Shown here: piece after piece, positions 40,068 through 49,837 of the stretch | Numbering within the stretch: position 1 is the first letter of the stretch | Layout: each line of letters starts with the position of its first letter | NCBI GenBank assembly: GCA_023212695.1 | Contig: JALCCG010000079.1 | Span: 1-64,000 of the forward strand | Origin: Sporisorium sorghi | Lineage: Eukaryota; Basidiomycota; Ustilaginomycetes; Ustilaginales; Ustilaginaceae | Reading direction: 5' to 3' | Length of the DNA: 64,000 bases | Translations under genes and position numbers: made by a program | The notes under the pieces: model-generated | Database searches by the model: none | The model's input: the letters and a program-made list of their open reading frames with translations, nothing else | Told to the model about the DNA's origin: nothing

Positions 40068-43000
40068 AGGTACGACGGAAGAGGAGGAGATGGGAGCTGG
40101 TGGAAGCTGTACTGGACCATTGGTGAAGGGGATGCCGGCTGCATTGATGATGGAGGTTGAGGAGGAGTTGGCGGGTGACGTGGCCGTGGCCGAGGGACCA
40201 CGCCCCGTTGAATGCTGCTTCCGTGCAATGATGAGCCTAGTTGCGCAAGTCGGCCCAAGCTGTTGTAGAAGGCAAGACGAGGTCAGCGTTGTTCGACGTG
40301 TGATCTCTCTCTCTCTCTCTCAAGCAGAATCGACTGCGGCACGACTGCGGTAGCCAGGGTCCTACTTGGACACACTTGACAGGTTCGCTCGTGACGCTGC
40401 CCGCATCTGCTCTTTTCTGAAGCGACTCACCTTGTGCGGACACAAGCGCTCTACTGGGCCGCTTGGTGTGCGAAGTGGTTGTGTGCGTTTGGACGTTCGC
40501 TACGATGGGATATGGTTGTAGTCATCGAAAGCGACTGCGATGATAATGTCCAAAAATTTGGCTGACCGCAGCAGAAGCAGCAACAGCGCTGAGAACAGCA
40601 AACTCAGTGCGTCTTTCAAGAAAAAATTCACTTTTTTTTTCTTTTCTTTTTTTCTTTTTTTTTTTTCGAGGAATTCCGAGTTCCAACTTTTTTTTTTTTT
40701 CTTCTTCTGCGTGCTCCCCGCAAAAAAGACGCTCAAAAAGATGCAGGGGCTGCAGCACGTGACTTTGACTCGAACTATCGTACGAGAGAAACTTCGCGGA
40801 AGGTCGCTTCGAAGAGCAACGGCAATTCTAACACTGTCAAGGAGCACACATGAAGAAGGTGGCGAGCAAAGTGCTGATAGCCACTTGACACAAAGAATGC
40901 GGAGTCCGGACTAGTTGATCCGCGAGGCAAGACGTCGGGATTCAGAGACAGAACAGACAGACGTGTGTGGCAGAGTTGGCGTGGCGTGGACATGCAAAGA
41001 CCGAGAGGAGGAATCTCATTCCTCGCGTCTTTCCACGTGCGGAGCCGCTGGAGCCGCAAACACCAGAACTCGTCGTGTCGAGGCGACACATGTCGGGGCA
41101 GCTCGCTGTTCGTCTCAAGCTGAGGCTCGACGTGGCCCGATTCTGACGCTAGCTCGCCGAGTGTTAACCTCGAGTAAGGCCCCCAAAACCGAAAAGACAG
41201 AACGATAACAAGGTTGCCCGGATCGTAAGGTTAGCTTCTGGTGGTCGCAGCTGCGTCGTTGCAATCAAAGCATAGCTGACCATGATCGCGAGGTGCATGG
41301 CGAATCGTATCGGTATCAAGGTGGTCGATGCCCGTTCTGACGATCCATTTCTTTGGAAGCGAAGGGATCTTCTGCGAACGAGGTTTTCGACGCACGCACG
41401 CGACTCTCATGCGAGCGACGTTTCATGGTCAGTCCAAAAAGCACGCCAATTTACTGTAGACTGGCTACATTTCTGGAAGGTAGACTGGAACTGGAACCGG
41501 AACCTGCAGTCACGTCGAACAATGTCGATGCTTCACTCACCGCCTTGGTCCAGCTGAGCTACGTCTCTCAAAGTGAGCTACTGTTCTGTACGGTCAAAGC
41601 CGGACTCGAATGTAACAATGGCGGTCGGCGCGGACGTCGAAAGGTCGCCGTGCAGACGTGCAGATGCGCAAACTCGCTGCTTGCTGCTGCTGGCTGGCCA
41701 GCGTGTGAAATTTCTTGTTGCGCGATCTGCAGCTCCCACAGATCAGGCGCCATCGCTTCTTCTCTAAAATCACCGAGCGGGAAAGCAAAGAGAGAGAGAG
41801 AGAGGGAGAGGAAAAGGAGCCGAGCGTTCGGTCAAGCTTTTCAGTTCCGCTGCTGCTGCTGTCCATCGCGTTCGGAGCGCACAATTTCGGGTCGATTCGA
41901 TTTTTTGCTGCTGTTCGACAGCGCGACGGACCCCCTTTTTTTCGAATGCTCAGATGCACATCAAAATGCAAATCAAATGAGACACCGCAAATCCTTTTTC
42001 GAACATTTGGGCACTTTGTCACACGCTGTTGGTCGCGTTCCTTTTTTTTTCACTCTTTTTGCTCCGCCTCGGCTATGTGTCTCAAAGCAACGCGGCGTCG
42101 GCGGAGCAGCCGAATCGTGCACTACGCAGCTTGAGCAGCGAAGAGAGACTCTGCGCAAGTGCAAGTGTGCGAAGAGGCTTTGTTTGTTGGCAACTGTGAC
42201 TGAAGAGGAGGAGGAGGAGAAGTGACCTCTACCGAACCAATTGCTTTTTTTTTTTTTTTTTTCTTTTTTTTTCTTGTTGGTCTCAAGCTTGGGGCCAGCG
42301 CTTCTATTCATGCTCGGCTCTCATTGTTCTTCTCAAGCAGCCGCTCCGCCCCTCTGTCTCGGTCCGTCGTCGCCCTTTGATCAGCGCAGCAGCTAGAGTA
42401 CGCTGTGGCCTCGTTGTCGATGTTTGGCTTGCTCCTCGCACACTGAGAATGGACCCCCCCTCGTTTCTTTCTTTCTTTTTTTTTTTTTTATCCTCTCGAC
42501 TCGCTCCCCTTTGATGCGGGCCTCGTTCGTGCGGCGGTGAATTGACTCCGAGAGCAAAAGTACTGTAGCAGAGATGCAGTGCCTACGCCAGACTGCCCGT
42601 GACGATCCACCGCCTTGGTCGTCTCGAATGTGAACAAGTCCCGTTACCGAGTTATGGGTTCTCTCTCCATTTGCTACTACCTCTCTCAACTATCACCTCG
42701 TCTTGTTTCTCACCCAACCACATCGTCCTTGCACCTCAAGCTCATCCTTTCGACCGCCGTCTCCTAACCTTGATCCTTTTCCCCTACTCTCTCTTGCAAC
42801 CACCAAGTGCTTTTGTTGTCGAGTCGACTCTGATCTTGGACAACCTCTGCGCTTCTGTTCTGGTGCTGCAGCCCCGACGCTCCTTTTGAATTTGACTTCA
42901 TTTCGAGCTTGTTCATCACTACCGACTTGCTTTCACTTGCCACGGATTGCATGGAGCTTCTTCTCGATCGGCACACTGCAGTTCTAGATCAGCCTTGGCT

Positions 43001-43159
43001 CTCGAGCAGCGCACGCGAATCCCCCCTTTAGATGCTCAGTGACTAGATTGGCACACGACCCGAACAAGAGAAGGAGAGCAAAAGCGCAAGTGCGCATCAC
43101 CCTCTTCCGAAACGTCACAAGCTTCTCCTCTAGCACCGCAATTTCAGCACAGCATCACA
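40068..43159. other. 3.1-kb gene-poor region upstream of KRE6
   Basis: Contains (CT)n at about 40302-40321, T-rich stretches at 40630-40700, 42245-42275 and 42470-42490, a GA run near 41790 and, from about 42600, pyrimidine-rich sequence that is likely the KRE6 leader. Several open frames of up to 290 codons have no family resemblance and poor composition. The 5' end overlaps the possible first exon of the zinc-finger gene. Confidence 0.45.
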
Positions 43160-45493
43160 ATGACGCCCAACCCTCTCTCGATCGATAGAGACGCTGCGGC
43201 GCGCGCTGCTGCTGCTGCTGCCTCAACACCGCTCTCTCCCGCCACTTCCGTTTCGCCCTTGCTCCCTGCTCACCTCACCAACCGAACCAGAGACAGCAGC
43301 TTCGACTCGCCACATCTCAGACGCATCCCAGGCAGATCCGAGCTCAGCGTCGACCGCTCCCTTCACCCACGCACAAGCAGCCTCATCCGCTCCACCGCTT
43401 CCAGCCTCCACTCGGGCAGCGAAGACGACCAAGACGCCTACGACGGGATGGCCGCTCTCCACTACGTTGACCACCCGGACACTTCGGATAGCGCCGACCT
43501 CAAAGATGTCAAAGTCAACAGCCCCAACACGCAGCACAGCGTCGACACACACGACCTCTCCACCCTCTCGTACAGCCTCGACGCAGCCTCGCCAAGCCCA
43601 GGCTCCAGACGCTACGCCAACTTGGGCATGTCAAGACCGCTCTCGTTTCACCCCAACGATCAAAAGGTCAATCCACGCGCTGTTCGCGATCCTTTCAGCT
43701 TGCCCGCTTCCCTCGTCGGCTCAGCCGTTAGCGTAGGCATGTCGCCGTCCACTTCGGAATCGCCCGACTACTTCAACAACCCTTACTCATGGGATATCAT
43801 GGATGGCAAGGACGAGCCAGACGACGACCTCCATAACCCCGATGCGCACATGCACACCAAGCACGGCTGCTTCGGCGGCAGTGTCGGCAAGCGCGGTGTG
43901 CTCAACATCGGCGTGCTCGCCTTGCTCTCGATAGGTCTCGTGCTGCTCTTCGGTGGCTACCCCATCATCTCGTATCTCACTCGTCATAACGAGAGCACAA
44001 AGGGAGGATACAACCTCGGCGGTGTCAACGCGTCCGGTCAGATGCCCAGCATCCCTGGCTTCCGCTCCTCGCTCATCGATCCCGAAACGCCTCAAGATGC
44101 CATGACGCGTCTCAGCCCGGACGGCAGCAAGACCATGAAGCTCGTCTTTTCGGATGAATTCAACACCCCCGGTCGCTCCTTCTACCCTGGCGATGATCCG
44201 TACTGGGAGGCTTCCGATCTGCATTACTGGGCCACCAACAACTACGAGTGGTACTCGCCCGAAGCCGTCACCACTGCCGATGGTGCGCTCAAGATCACCC
44301 TCGACCAAGTCGAGACCAACAACCTCAACTTCCGCGGCGGTTTCCTCACCTCGTGGAACAAGTTTTGCTTTACCGGCGGCTACCTCGTAGCAAGCGTCCA
44401 GTTGCCAGGTGCTCCTCGTGTTGCCGGTCTGTGGCCCGCCTTCTGGACCATGGGTAACCTCGGACGTGCAGGATACGGTGCTACGACAGACGGAACCTGG
44501 CCCTACTCGTACAGTGCGTGCGATGTCGGCACGCTCATGAACCAGACCGATGCGAACGGTCAGCCCGCCGCTGCTGCCATCGGTGGTGATGTCATGTGGA
44601 ACAGGAAGGCCGAGTCGACGGCGCTCTCGTTCCTGCCCGGCCAGCGTCTTTCCGCTTGCACTTGCGCTGGCGAGGACCACCCTGGCCCCGTCCTCAGCGA
44701 CGGTACCTTGCGTGGACGCAGCGCACCCGAGATCGACGTGTTTGAAGCTCAGGTCGACGGCACACTCGGCCTCACCGTTTCCCAGTCGATGCAGACCGCG
44801 CCTTTCAACATGTACTACAACATCACCAACACCACCGGCCCCGCCTACGAGTTCTTCCAGCCTCAGTCGCACCTCAACTCGTACAATGGCCAGAACGACC
44901 AGCAGGCGCTCAGTGGCATCTCGATGGCCTCGCAGCTCGCCGTGCAGCGCGGTGGCGATGGCAGTTTCGCCACGTACGCATTCGAGTACGAGCCCGGTCC
45001 GAACGGCTACATCGACTGGGAGTCCAACGGCAGGCGCTCCTGGAGGGTCAACGCTGCTGCGCTTGCTGCCGATCCCGTCAGCAAGATCAGCGACCGACCC
45101 ATCCCCGAAGAGCCCATGTACATCATCTTCAACCTGGGTATCAGTCAGAACTTTGGCACCCCCGACTGGCGCCACCTCCGCTGGCCCGCCGTCATGTCGG
45201 TCGACTGGGTGCGCGTCTACCAGGATCCCGAGGCCGAGAATGTGGGCTGCGATCCTCCAGACTTCCCCACCGCCGACTACATCAACCGTCACATGGCGGC
45301 CTACACCAACGCCAACTACACCGTCTGGGGTGGCACTGCGGACGAAGGTGGTTATGGCGCTTACTGGCCGCGCAACAGGCTTTACCCTGAAGGCTGTGCG
45401 GCACCCAACAGCACGCAGCCCGGTTCGCCTGTTCAGCCTTACCCGCAGGCGAGCCCTGTGCCTTCGAACCAGATCGCCGTCGGTCAGAACTGA
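43160..45493 (+). CDS. KRE6: Kre6/Skn1-type beta-glucan synthesis protein (GH16-like)
   Basis: 777 residues, type II membrane protein. The cytoplasmic N-terminus (1-245) is Ser-rich. The membrane segment lies at about 247-272 (IGVLALLSIGLVLLFGGYPIISYL). The lumenal part is a GH16-like fold with MKLVFSDEFNTPGRSF, YWATNNYEWYSPEAV, VAGLWPAFWTMGNLGRAGYG, WPYSYSACDVGT and the acidic triad motif in RSAPEIDVFEAQ (about residues 521-530). It ends in WVRVYQDP and a Cys/Pro-rich tail. These are the signature blocks of Kre6/Skn1, needed for beta-1,6-glucan assembly in the ER/Golgi. Glu-Asp-Glu residues are intact. It is intronless and uses strongly biased codons. A third family member or SKN1 paralogue cannot be distinguished by eye. 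Confidence 0.94.
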   Translation: MTPNPLSIDRDAAARAAAAAASTPLSPATSVSPLLPAHLTNRTRDSSFDSPHLRRIPGRSELSVDRSLHPRTSSLIRSTASSLHSGSEDDQDAYDGMAALHYVDHPDTSDSADLKDVKVNSPNTQHSVDTHDLSTLSYSLDAASPSPGSRRYANLGMSRPLSFHPNDQKVNPRAVRDPFSLPASLVGSAVSVGMSPSTSESPDYFNNPYSWDIMDGKDEPDDDLHNPDAHMHTKHGCFGGSVGKRGVLNIGVLALLSIGLVLLFGGYPIISYLTRHNESTKGGYNLGGVNASGQMPSIPGFRSSLIDPETPQDAMTRLSPDGSKTMKLVFSDEFNTPGRSFYPGDDPYWEASDLHYWATNNYEWYSPEAVTTADGALKITLDQVETNNLNFRGGFLTSWNKFCFTGGYLVASVQLPGAPRVAGLWPAFWTMGNLGRAGYGATTDGTWPYSYSACDVGTLMNQTDANGQPAAAAIGGDVMWNRKAESTALSFLPGQRLSACTCAGEDHPGPVLSDGTLRGRSAPEIDVFEAQVDGTLGLTVSQSMQTAPFNMYYNITNTTGPAYEFFQPQSHLNSYNGQNDQQALSGISMASQLAVQRGGDGSFATYAFEYEPGPNGYIDWESNGRRSWRVNAAALAADPVSKISDRPIPEEPMYIIFNLGISQNFGTPDWRHLRWPAVMSVDWVRVYQDPEAENVGCDPPDFPTADYINRHMAAYTNANYTVWGGTADEGGYGAYWPRNRLYPEGCAAPNSTQPGSPVQPYPQASPVPSNQIAVGQN

Positions 45494-45899
45494 TGATAGG
45501 ATACATCGCCGTCGCCTCGATCGTTTACGATCCCACTTTGTTTTTGCAAGTCTGCCAGCGCGCGCGAGCGGACACGACCAGATCGGTCCCTCGAGGGCAC
45601 GCTCTTCCCGCAAGTTTCTTCTTCTTTGCATCTGTCTCTCTCTCAACAACACCACATTCGACTTTCACTTGTATCTCATACTGCGTTCGGCGCCGACAGA
45701 GTCGCGCACTTTTGCTTGCTGTGCATTCATTCTCTCTCTCTCGCTCTCTCTCTCACACTCACAAAGACACACACACACACACACACTCTCTCTCTCTCTC
45801 TTTCATTCAAACACACACATTCGCTAATACGCACAAACGTAATGGACATTCAGAGCTTTTCTTTCAGCGAGTGATTGTTTGCTCGGTGGATCTGTGCTG
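45494..45899. other. KRE6 3' region with CT/CA microsatellites
   Basis: 406 bases with (CT)n and (CA)n runs at about 45730-45805. It may include the true end of the convergent Zn2Cys6 gene (to 45850). Confidence 0.6.
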
Positions 45900-47172
45900 C
45901 TAGGCTGTCGAAGGGGGGGGGGGGGGTCCGAATCTAGCCACAAACGAGGGAAGCTCTGTAGCGGACGAGGTCGTCGTCGTCGGCGTCGGTGTCGTGTGGG
46001 TCAGGCGAGTCGGGGTCGCAGTCGGTGGTGCAGCTTGTAACGCTGGCGGGGCGCGCCGGAGGAACGAGAGTTGTAGGCGACCGATGTGCCGGAACAGCAC
46101 GACTTTGACGGGCGTGGAGAAGGAGAGTGTGGCGGCGATTTTGGTGGGGTCAGAGCGGGGTGTCCAGAAGGTGATGAAGTGGTTGAGGCGGTGGTTGCGG
46201 GTGGAGAGGGTGATGATGTGCTCGTCCCAGATGTTGGAGGTGGTGGTCGGGAGGGTATGGGTGTCTTCGTCGCAGAGGACGGGCGGGTGTTGGTGGAGGA
46301 CGCTTGTTTCGGTGTCGATGACGACGCAGAGCCAGTACAGCAGTGCTTTGCGAGATCCTACCGCCGGTGAAGCAGCGCGGGCTCCACTGCGCGGCGAAGG
46401 CGAGCACGACAGCGTGGAATGCATCCGTGATCTCGCGCTCGCGGCTCGCATGGCCGAGGAGGAGGCGTGCCCCGCGGTCCAGCTCGCAGATGCGCCAGTA
46501 CACCAGCTGCTGACTGGGCCCAGAGGGTGAACAGCGGCTCGAGAGCATGTAGGGTGTGTTGGATGAGGTGATCCAGCACTTGAGCGCGTGCTCGGCCGCA
46601 CCTTTGTAGACGCGGATAAGACTGGTGTTGAGGGTTATGTGGTCGATGGTGCTCGTCATGCGGGGGGTGGATGAGGTCGGGGAGAGAGTGAGCAGGGTGT
46701 TGAGGGCTGCGATGGCTTCGAGTCTGGCTCTCTTTGACGTTGAACTGGGGGAAGCGACCTTGTTGCGCTTCTGCGATGTTGAGAGCGATGACCAAGAGCT
46801 GTCCGATGCTGTTCTCGCTGCATCGACGGTCGAGGCTGTCGCCGCACCTTGCAGCTCGCCTTGACCTTCAACTAGACCGTCACCCTCCCCATTCGCAGCC
46901 ACCGAAGATCGCCCACCCTGCACCGAACATCCGGGCACACCACCAAGAATAGCCAAAACATGCTGAAACGTACACGTCTTGCCCTTCTTGCTACAATTCG
47001 AGCACGCGACACCCTTGCTGATCGCTTCGGCCACCGAGTCGTGCTCGGCATTGCATGCGCGCTTGCTCTTGCGACAGCGATCGCACGATCTGTACGGACG
47101 GCGGCGGGTATCTTTGGCGGCGGCGGAGGACGAGGGGACGGCAGCTGCTGATACGGTTGGTTCTGGCTTCAT
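45900..47172 (-). pseudogene. Zn2Cys6 transcription factor, two frame breaks
   Basis: The N-terminus has a binuclear zinc cluster: CDRCRKSKRAC, then an unusually long loop, CSNCSKKGKTC. The first frame runs from ATG 47172 through HALKCWITSS and FAAQWSPRCF. At about 46345-46395 the family-like sequence moves to another frame. There KALLYWLCVVIDTETSVLHQ and PVLCDEDTHTLP match the core of the fungal transcription-factor regulatory domain. That frame continues to a stop at 45900, right after a run of 14 C's (45913-45926 as G on the plus strand). One base more or less in the run would extend it with FDSLAAQIHRANNHSLKEKL, ending at 45850. Either the gene is decayed or the sequence has two indel errors. 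No intron of plausible size explains the first break. Confidence 0.7.
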
Positions 47173-48051
47173 TGTTGACGATCGACGCTAGGGCTGTGCA
47201 CTTGACTGGGGATGAAGGGGGACGATGGTGATGACTTGGATGGTAGTCCCAGGAGAAAGCGTCGACAGACTTTGGATAGATGGTTGGGGCCTCGGCACAA
47301 TTAAGGACAGAGAACCCTCCCTCCCTCCCTGCCTGGCAGCAGGCACGGCAGCGTGGAGAACGGCATGCGTCGGCTACAGGAAAGCTGCGGAGGCAGCAGA
47401 GAAAAGTGTGGGGAAAAAAAACACGATCAACGAGGGTCTCAAAGCTGCGGGGTAAAGCGGCGGCAACAAAACGTCGCCGACCACCGACCACCGACGAGGG
47501 CGAGGGATCCCCAACTTATGGTTCATCGTAGCATCTGCTTTTACCAAGTTAGGTTGGCAGGTTGGCAGTTTTGCAGTCACACACAGCAAGATACACAATC
47601 TGGCTCGCACTCAACTTGTGTACTGCCTCGCACCATGCCTCGGAAGAGTGCCCAAGCCTTGTCCACGACGAGGCGGGAGGGAAAGGGAGGGATACCGTGT
47701 GAGGTCCAAGTGCCAGTCGGCGGAGCGCAAATGGGCAGCTTGACATCGAACCCGAGCAGAGTCGTCTTGTGTTACGCCTGAGCACCCTTTCTCGCACGAG
47801 ACACTATCGTACGAGAAGATATTGTGCTCCGCCACCTCGCGGACCCCTTTGTAAGCGAGGCTTGTCTCCGTAGTCTTTCCTCACCAATATCATCACCGTT
47901 GCTAGCTACTCGTGCCATACTGCGCCAGCGTAACATCTTGTGCCCGCACCTCGTGGCTTCCACACTCACCGAAAGGTGACCGGCATCCTCAGCAGCAGCT
48001 TTGCGGCCGAGAGCAAAAAAAAATAAATTGCAATGCCAAGAGTAATCATCG
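47173..48051. other. Intergenic upstream of Zn2Cys6 gene
   Basis: About 880 bases to the edge of the repeated gap flank. No convincing gene was seen on either strand. Confidence 0.5.
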
Positions 48052-48308
48052 ATCTGACAAATTCACCAAAATAAAAACTTCGGAAGTCGGGCTAAAATTG
48101 CCAGAATCTCGAATTTTTTTTTTTTTTTTTNNNNNNNNNNNNNNNNNNNNNNNNNNNNNNNNNNNNNNNNNNNNNNNNNNNNNNNNNNNNNNNNNNNNNN
48201 NNNNNNNNNNNNNNNNNNNNNNNNNNNNATCTGACAAATTCACCAAAATAAAAACTTCGGAAGTCGGGCTAAAATTGCCAGAATCTCGAATTTTTTTTTT
48301 TTTTTTTT
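48052..48308. repeat. Assembly gap (98 N) with duplicated ~80-base flanks
   Basis: N's run from 48131 to 48228. The sequence 48052-48130 (from ATCTGACAAATTCACC to a poly-T run) is repeated essentially exactly at 48229-48308. Identical flanks ending in a homopolymer indicate a scaffold join where both contig ends carry the same sequence. Confidence 0.95.
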
Positions 48309-48401
48309 GGCTCGAAGAAAAGCAGAAAAAGCAGCGAAAACCGAACTGCCAACAACCTCATCCACCTCAACCATCTACCACACACATGTCCAAGCTCGAA
48401 G

Positions 48402-49697
48402 ATGGCGGCATCCACAATGACAGCCACAGCAGTGGCGCCAAAGGACATTTCCAACCTCTTTTCGTCCATCCAAAAATCCGTCTCGGCGCTCAGCACCTCG
48501 GTCAAGGCCTTCGAAAAGGACGTAGTCGATGCAGCATCTAGCGATTCTAGCCAAAACCCCTTCGCATACCCTGACGGAATCTCGCTGCTCACGGTGAAAA
48601 ACGATGCCATGCTCGACTATCTCCACCACGTCGTTGCGGTCTGCATCGCCAAGATTTCGGGTCGATCGCTTGCTAGCAGCAGCAGCCGCGACAATGCTGC
48701 ACAACAAGGACCGGCAGACCTCGTTCAAGACCTTGTCAAGCTGCGACTGATGCTCGAGAAGCTTCGTCCGTTGGAGAGTCGTCTCAAGTATCAGATGGAC
48801 AAGCTGCTGCGTGCTGCTGCGGATGCAGACAAGGAGGTGCTCCTGGGTCGATCCAAGCCTGCATCCGCTAAAACGAAGAAGAGCAAGGGTGAGAGCAGCG
48901 ATGACGAGGACGACGCCCAGAATGCAAGCGACGACGATCTCGCATTCCGACCCAACCCGTCTGCGTTCATGCAGGACAAGGCTCGTACGCACGCCAAGTC
49001 CAACGGTGCATCCAGACAACGATCGTCCAGGCGCGACTCTCCGTCTGACTCTGACTCGGACGGAGACGACGATGGTGGCAAGACCGCCGTGTACCGACCG
49101 CCGAAGCTCGTGCCCATGTCGTACGATCCCGACGCACGCGGCAACAAAAAGGACCCTCGCTTTGCCTCCGACAAGTCCTCGTCGATCACGCGCAACTCAG
49201 CGCTGCTCTCGGATCTCACCGCAGGCATGTCGTCCAACCCGTACGAAGCGTCTTCCGGCGGTGTCGGCGTCGGCGGGCGTGGGCGTCTCGCCTCCGCCAC
49301 CTCGTCCCGCGCCAAGGCCCTCGCACGCATGGAAGAGTTCGAGGAGGAAAACTTCACGCGCCTCGTCATGTCCAAGAAGGACGCGCGCAAGCGCAGACGC
49401 GACGAGGCCGACGTCGCCCTCGGCGGTGCAGGGCTCAGCTCCGGCCGCGACGGCAGGAGGAGGATCGGCGGTGGTATGGAGGAAGAGTTTGGCGATCTGT
49501 TCCGAGGTGCTGGGCTGGATGGACGGAACGGTAAAAAGGCCAAGAAGGCGCAGCATGCGTACGATGCGCTGCGCGCGAATAGCAAGGCTGGCGGGGCGCT
49601 GCAGAGGTCTAAGGGTGGGTCGCGTGGTGGTGCGGCGACTGCGGGTGGGAAGGTGAGCAAGTTCAAGAACCAGGTCAATCGTCAGTCGCGCAGGTGA
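48402..49697 (+). CDS. LCP5: Neuroguidin/Lcp5, SSU processome factor
   Basis: 431 residues, single exon, of the Sas10/Utp3/C1D family. These proteins act with U3 snoRNA in early 18S rRNA processing in the nucleolus. The N-terminal 130 residues form the conserved helical domain, ending with LVKLRLMLEKLRPLESRLKYQMDKLL. A Ser/Asp-rich acidic linker follows. The second hallmark is YRPPKLVPMSYDPD. The C-terminus is basic (SKKDARKRRRDE, GGMEEEFGDLF, NGKKAKKAQHAYDAL). Neuroguidin shows the same order. The start has A at -3 and G at +4. An upstream ATG 16 bases earlier (48386) opens a 51-codon overlapping frame in poor context. The gene starts only about 95 bases after the assembly gap flank, so its promoter may be incomplete. 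Confidence 0.9.
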   Translation: MAASTMTATAVAPKDISNLFSSIQKSVSALSTSVKAFEKDVVDAASSDSSQNPFAYPDGISLLTVKNDAMLDYLHHVVAVCIAKISGRSLASSSSRDNAAQQGPADLVQDLVKLRLMLEKLRPLESRLKYQMDKLLRAAADADKEVLLGRSKPASAKTKKSKGESSDDEDDAQNASDDDLAFRPNPSAFMQDKARTHAKSNGASRQRSSRRDSPSDSDSDGDDDGGKTAVYRPPKLVPMSYDPDARGNKKDPRFASDKSSSITRNSALLSDLTAGMSSNPYEASSGGVGVGGRGRLASATSSRAKALARMEEFEEENFTRLVMSKKDARKRRRDEADVALGGAGLSSGRDGRRRIGGGMEEEFGDLFRGAGLDGRNGKKAKKAQHAYDALRANSKAGGALQRSKGGSRGGAATAGGKVSKFKNQVNRQSRR

Positions 49698-49837
49698 TTG
49701 GGCCGCGTCATGCAATGTTCAACTCTTTTATCTGTTCTTTCAAGCGAGTGACGACGCGCGTGTGATGCGCAAGTCCGTTTTCAAGCGTGGAGTGCGAGCG
49801 GTCTAGTGGACAACACACCATGCGTGCACGAAACACT

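Noticed and set aside
40765..40790. tRNA-like B box (AGTTCGAGTC on the minus strand)
   Set aside because: No matching A box or acceptor stem at the right distance.
41353..42225. 290-codon frame upstream of KRE6
   Set aside because: Mixed low-complexity composition, Cys/Arg-rich, interrupted by homopolymers; no motif.
43787..45655. 622-codon minus-strand frame across KRE6
   Set aside because: Antisense mirror of a strongly biased gene; no motifs.
46345..46395. Short intron to explain the Zn2Cys6 frame change
   Set aside because: The only GT-AG fit is 30 bases, too short, and a multiple of three, so it would not change frame.
47912..48541. Open frame reading across the N gap
   Set aside because: Includes undefined bases and the duplicated gap flanks; only the part overlapping LCP5 has meaning, as an upstream frame.
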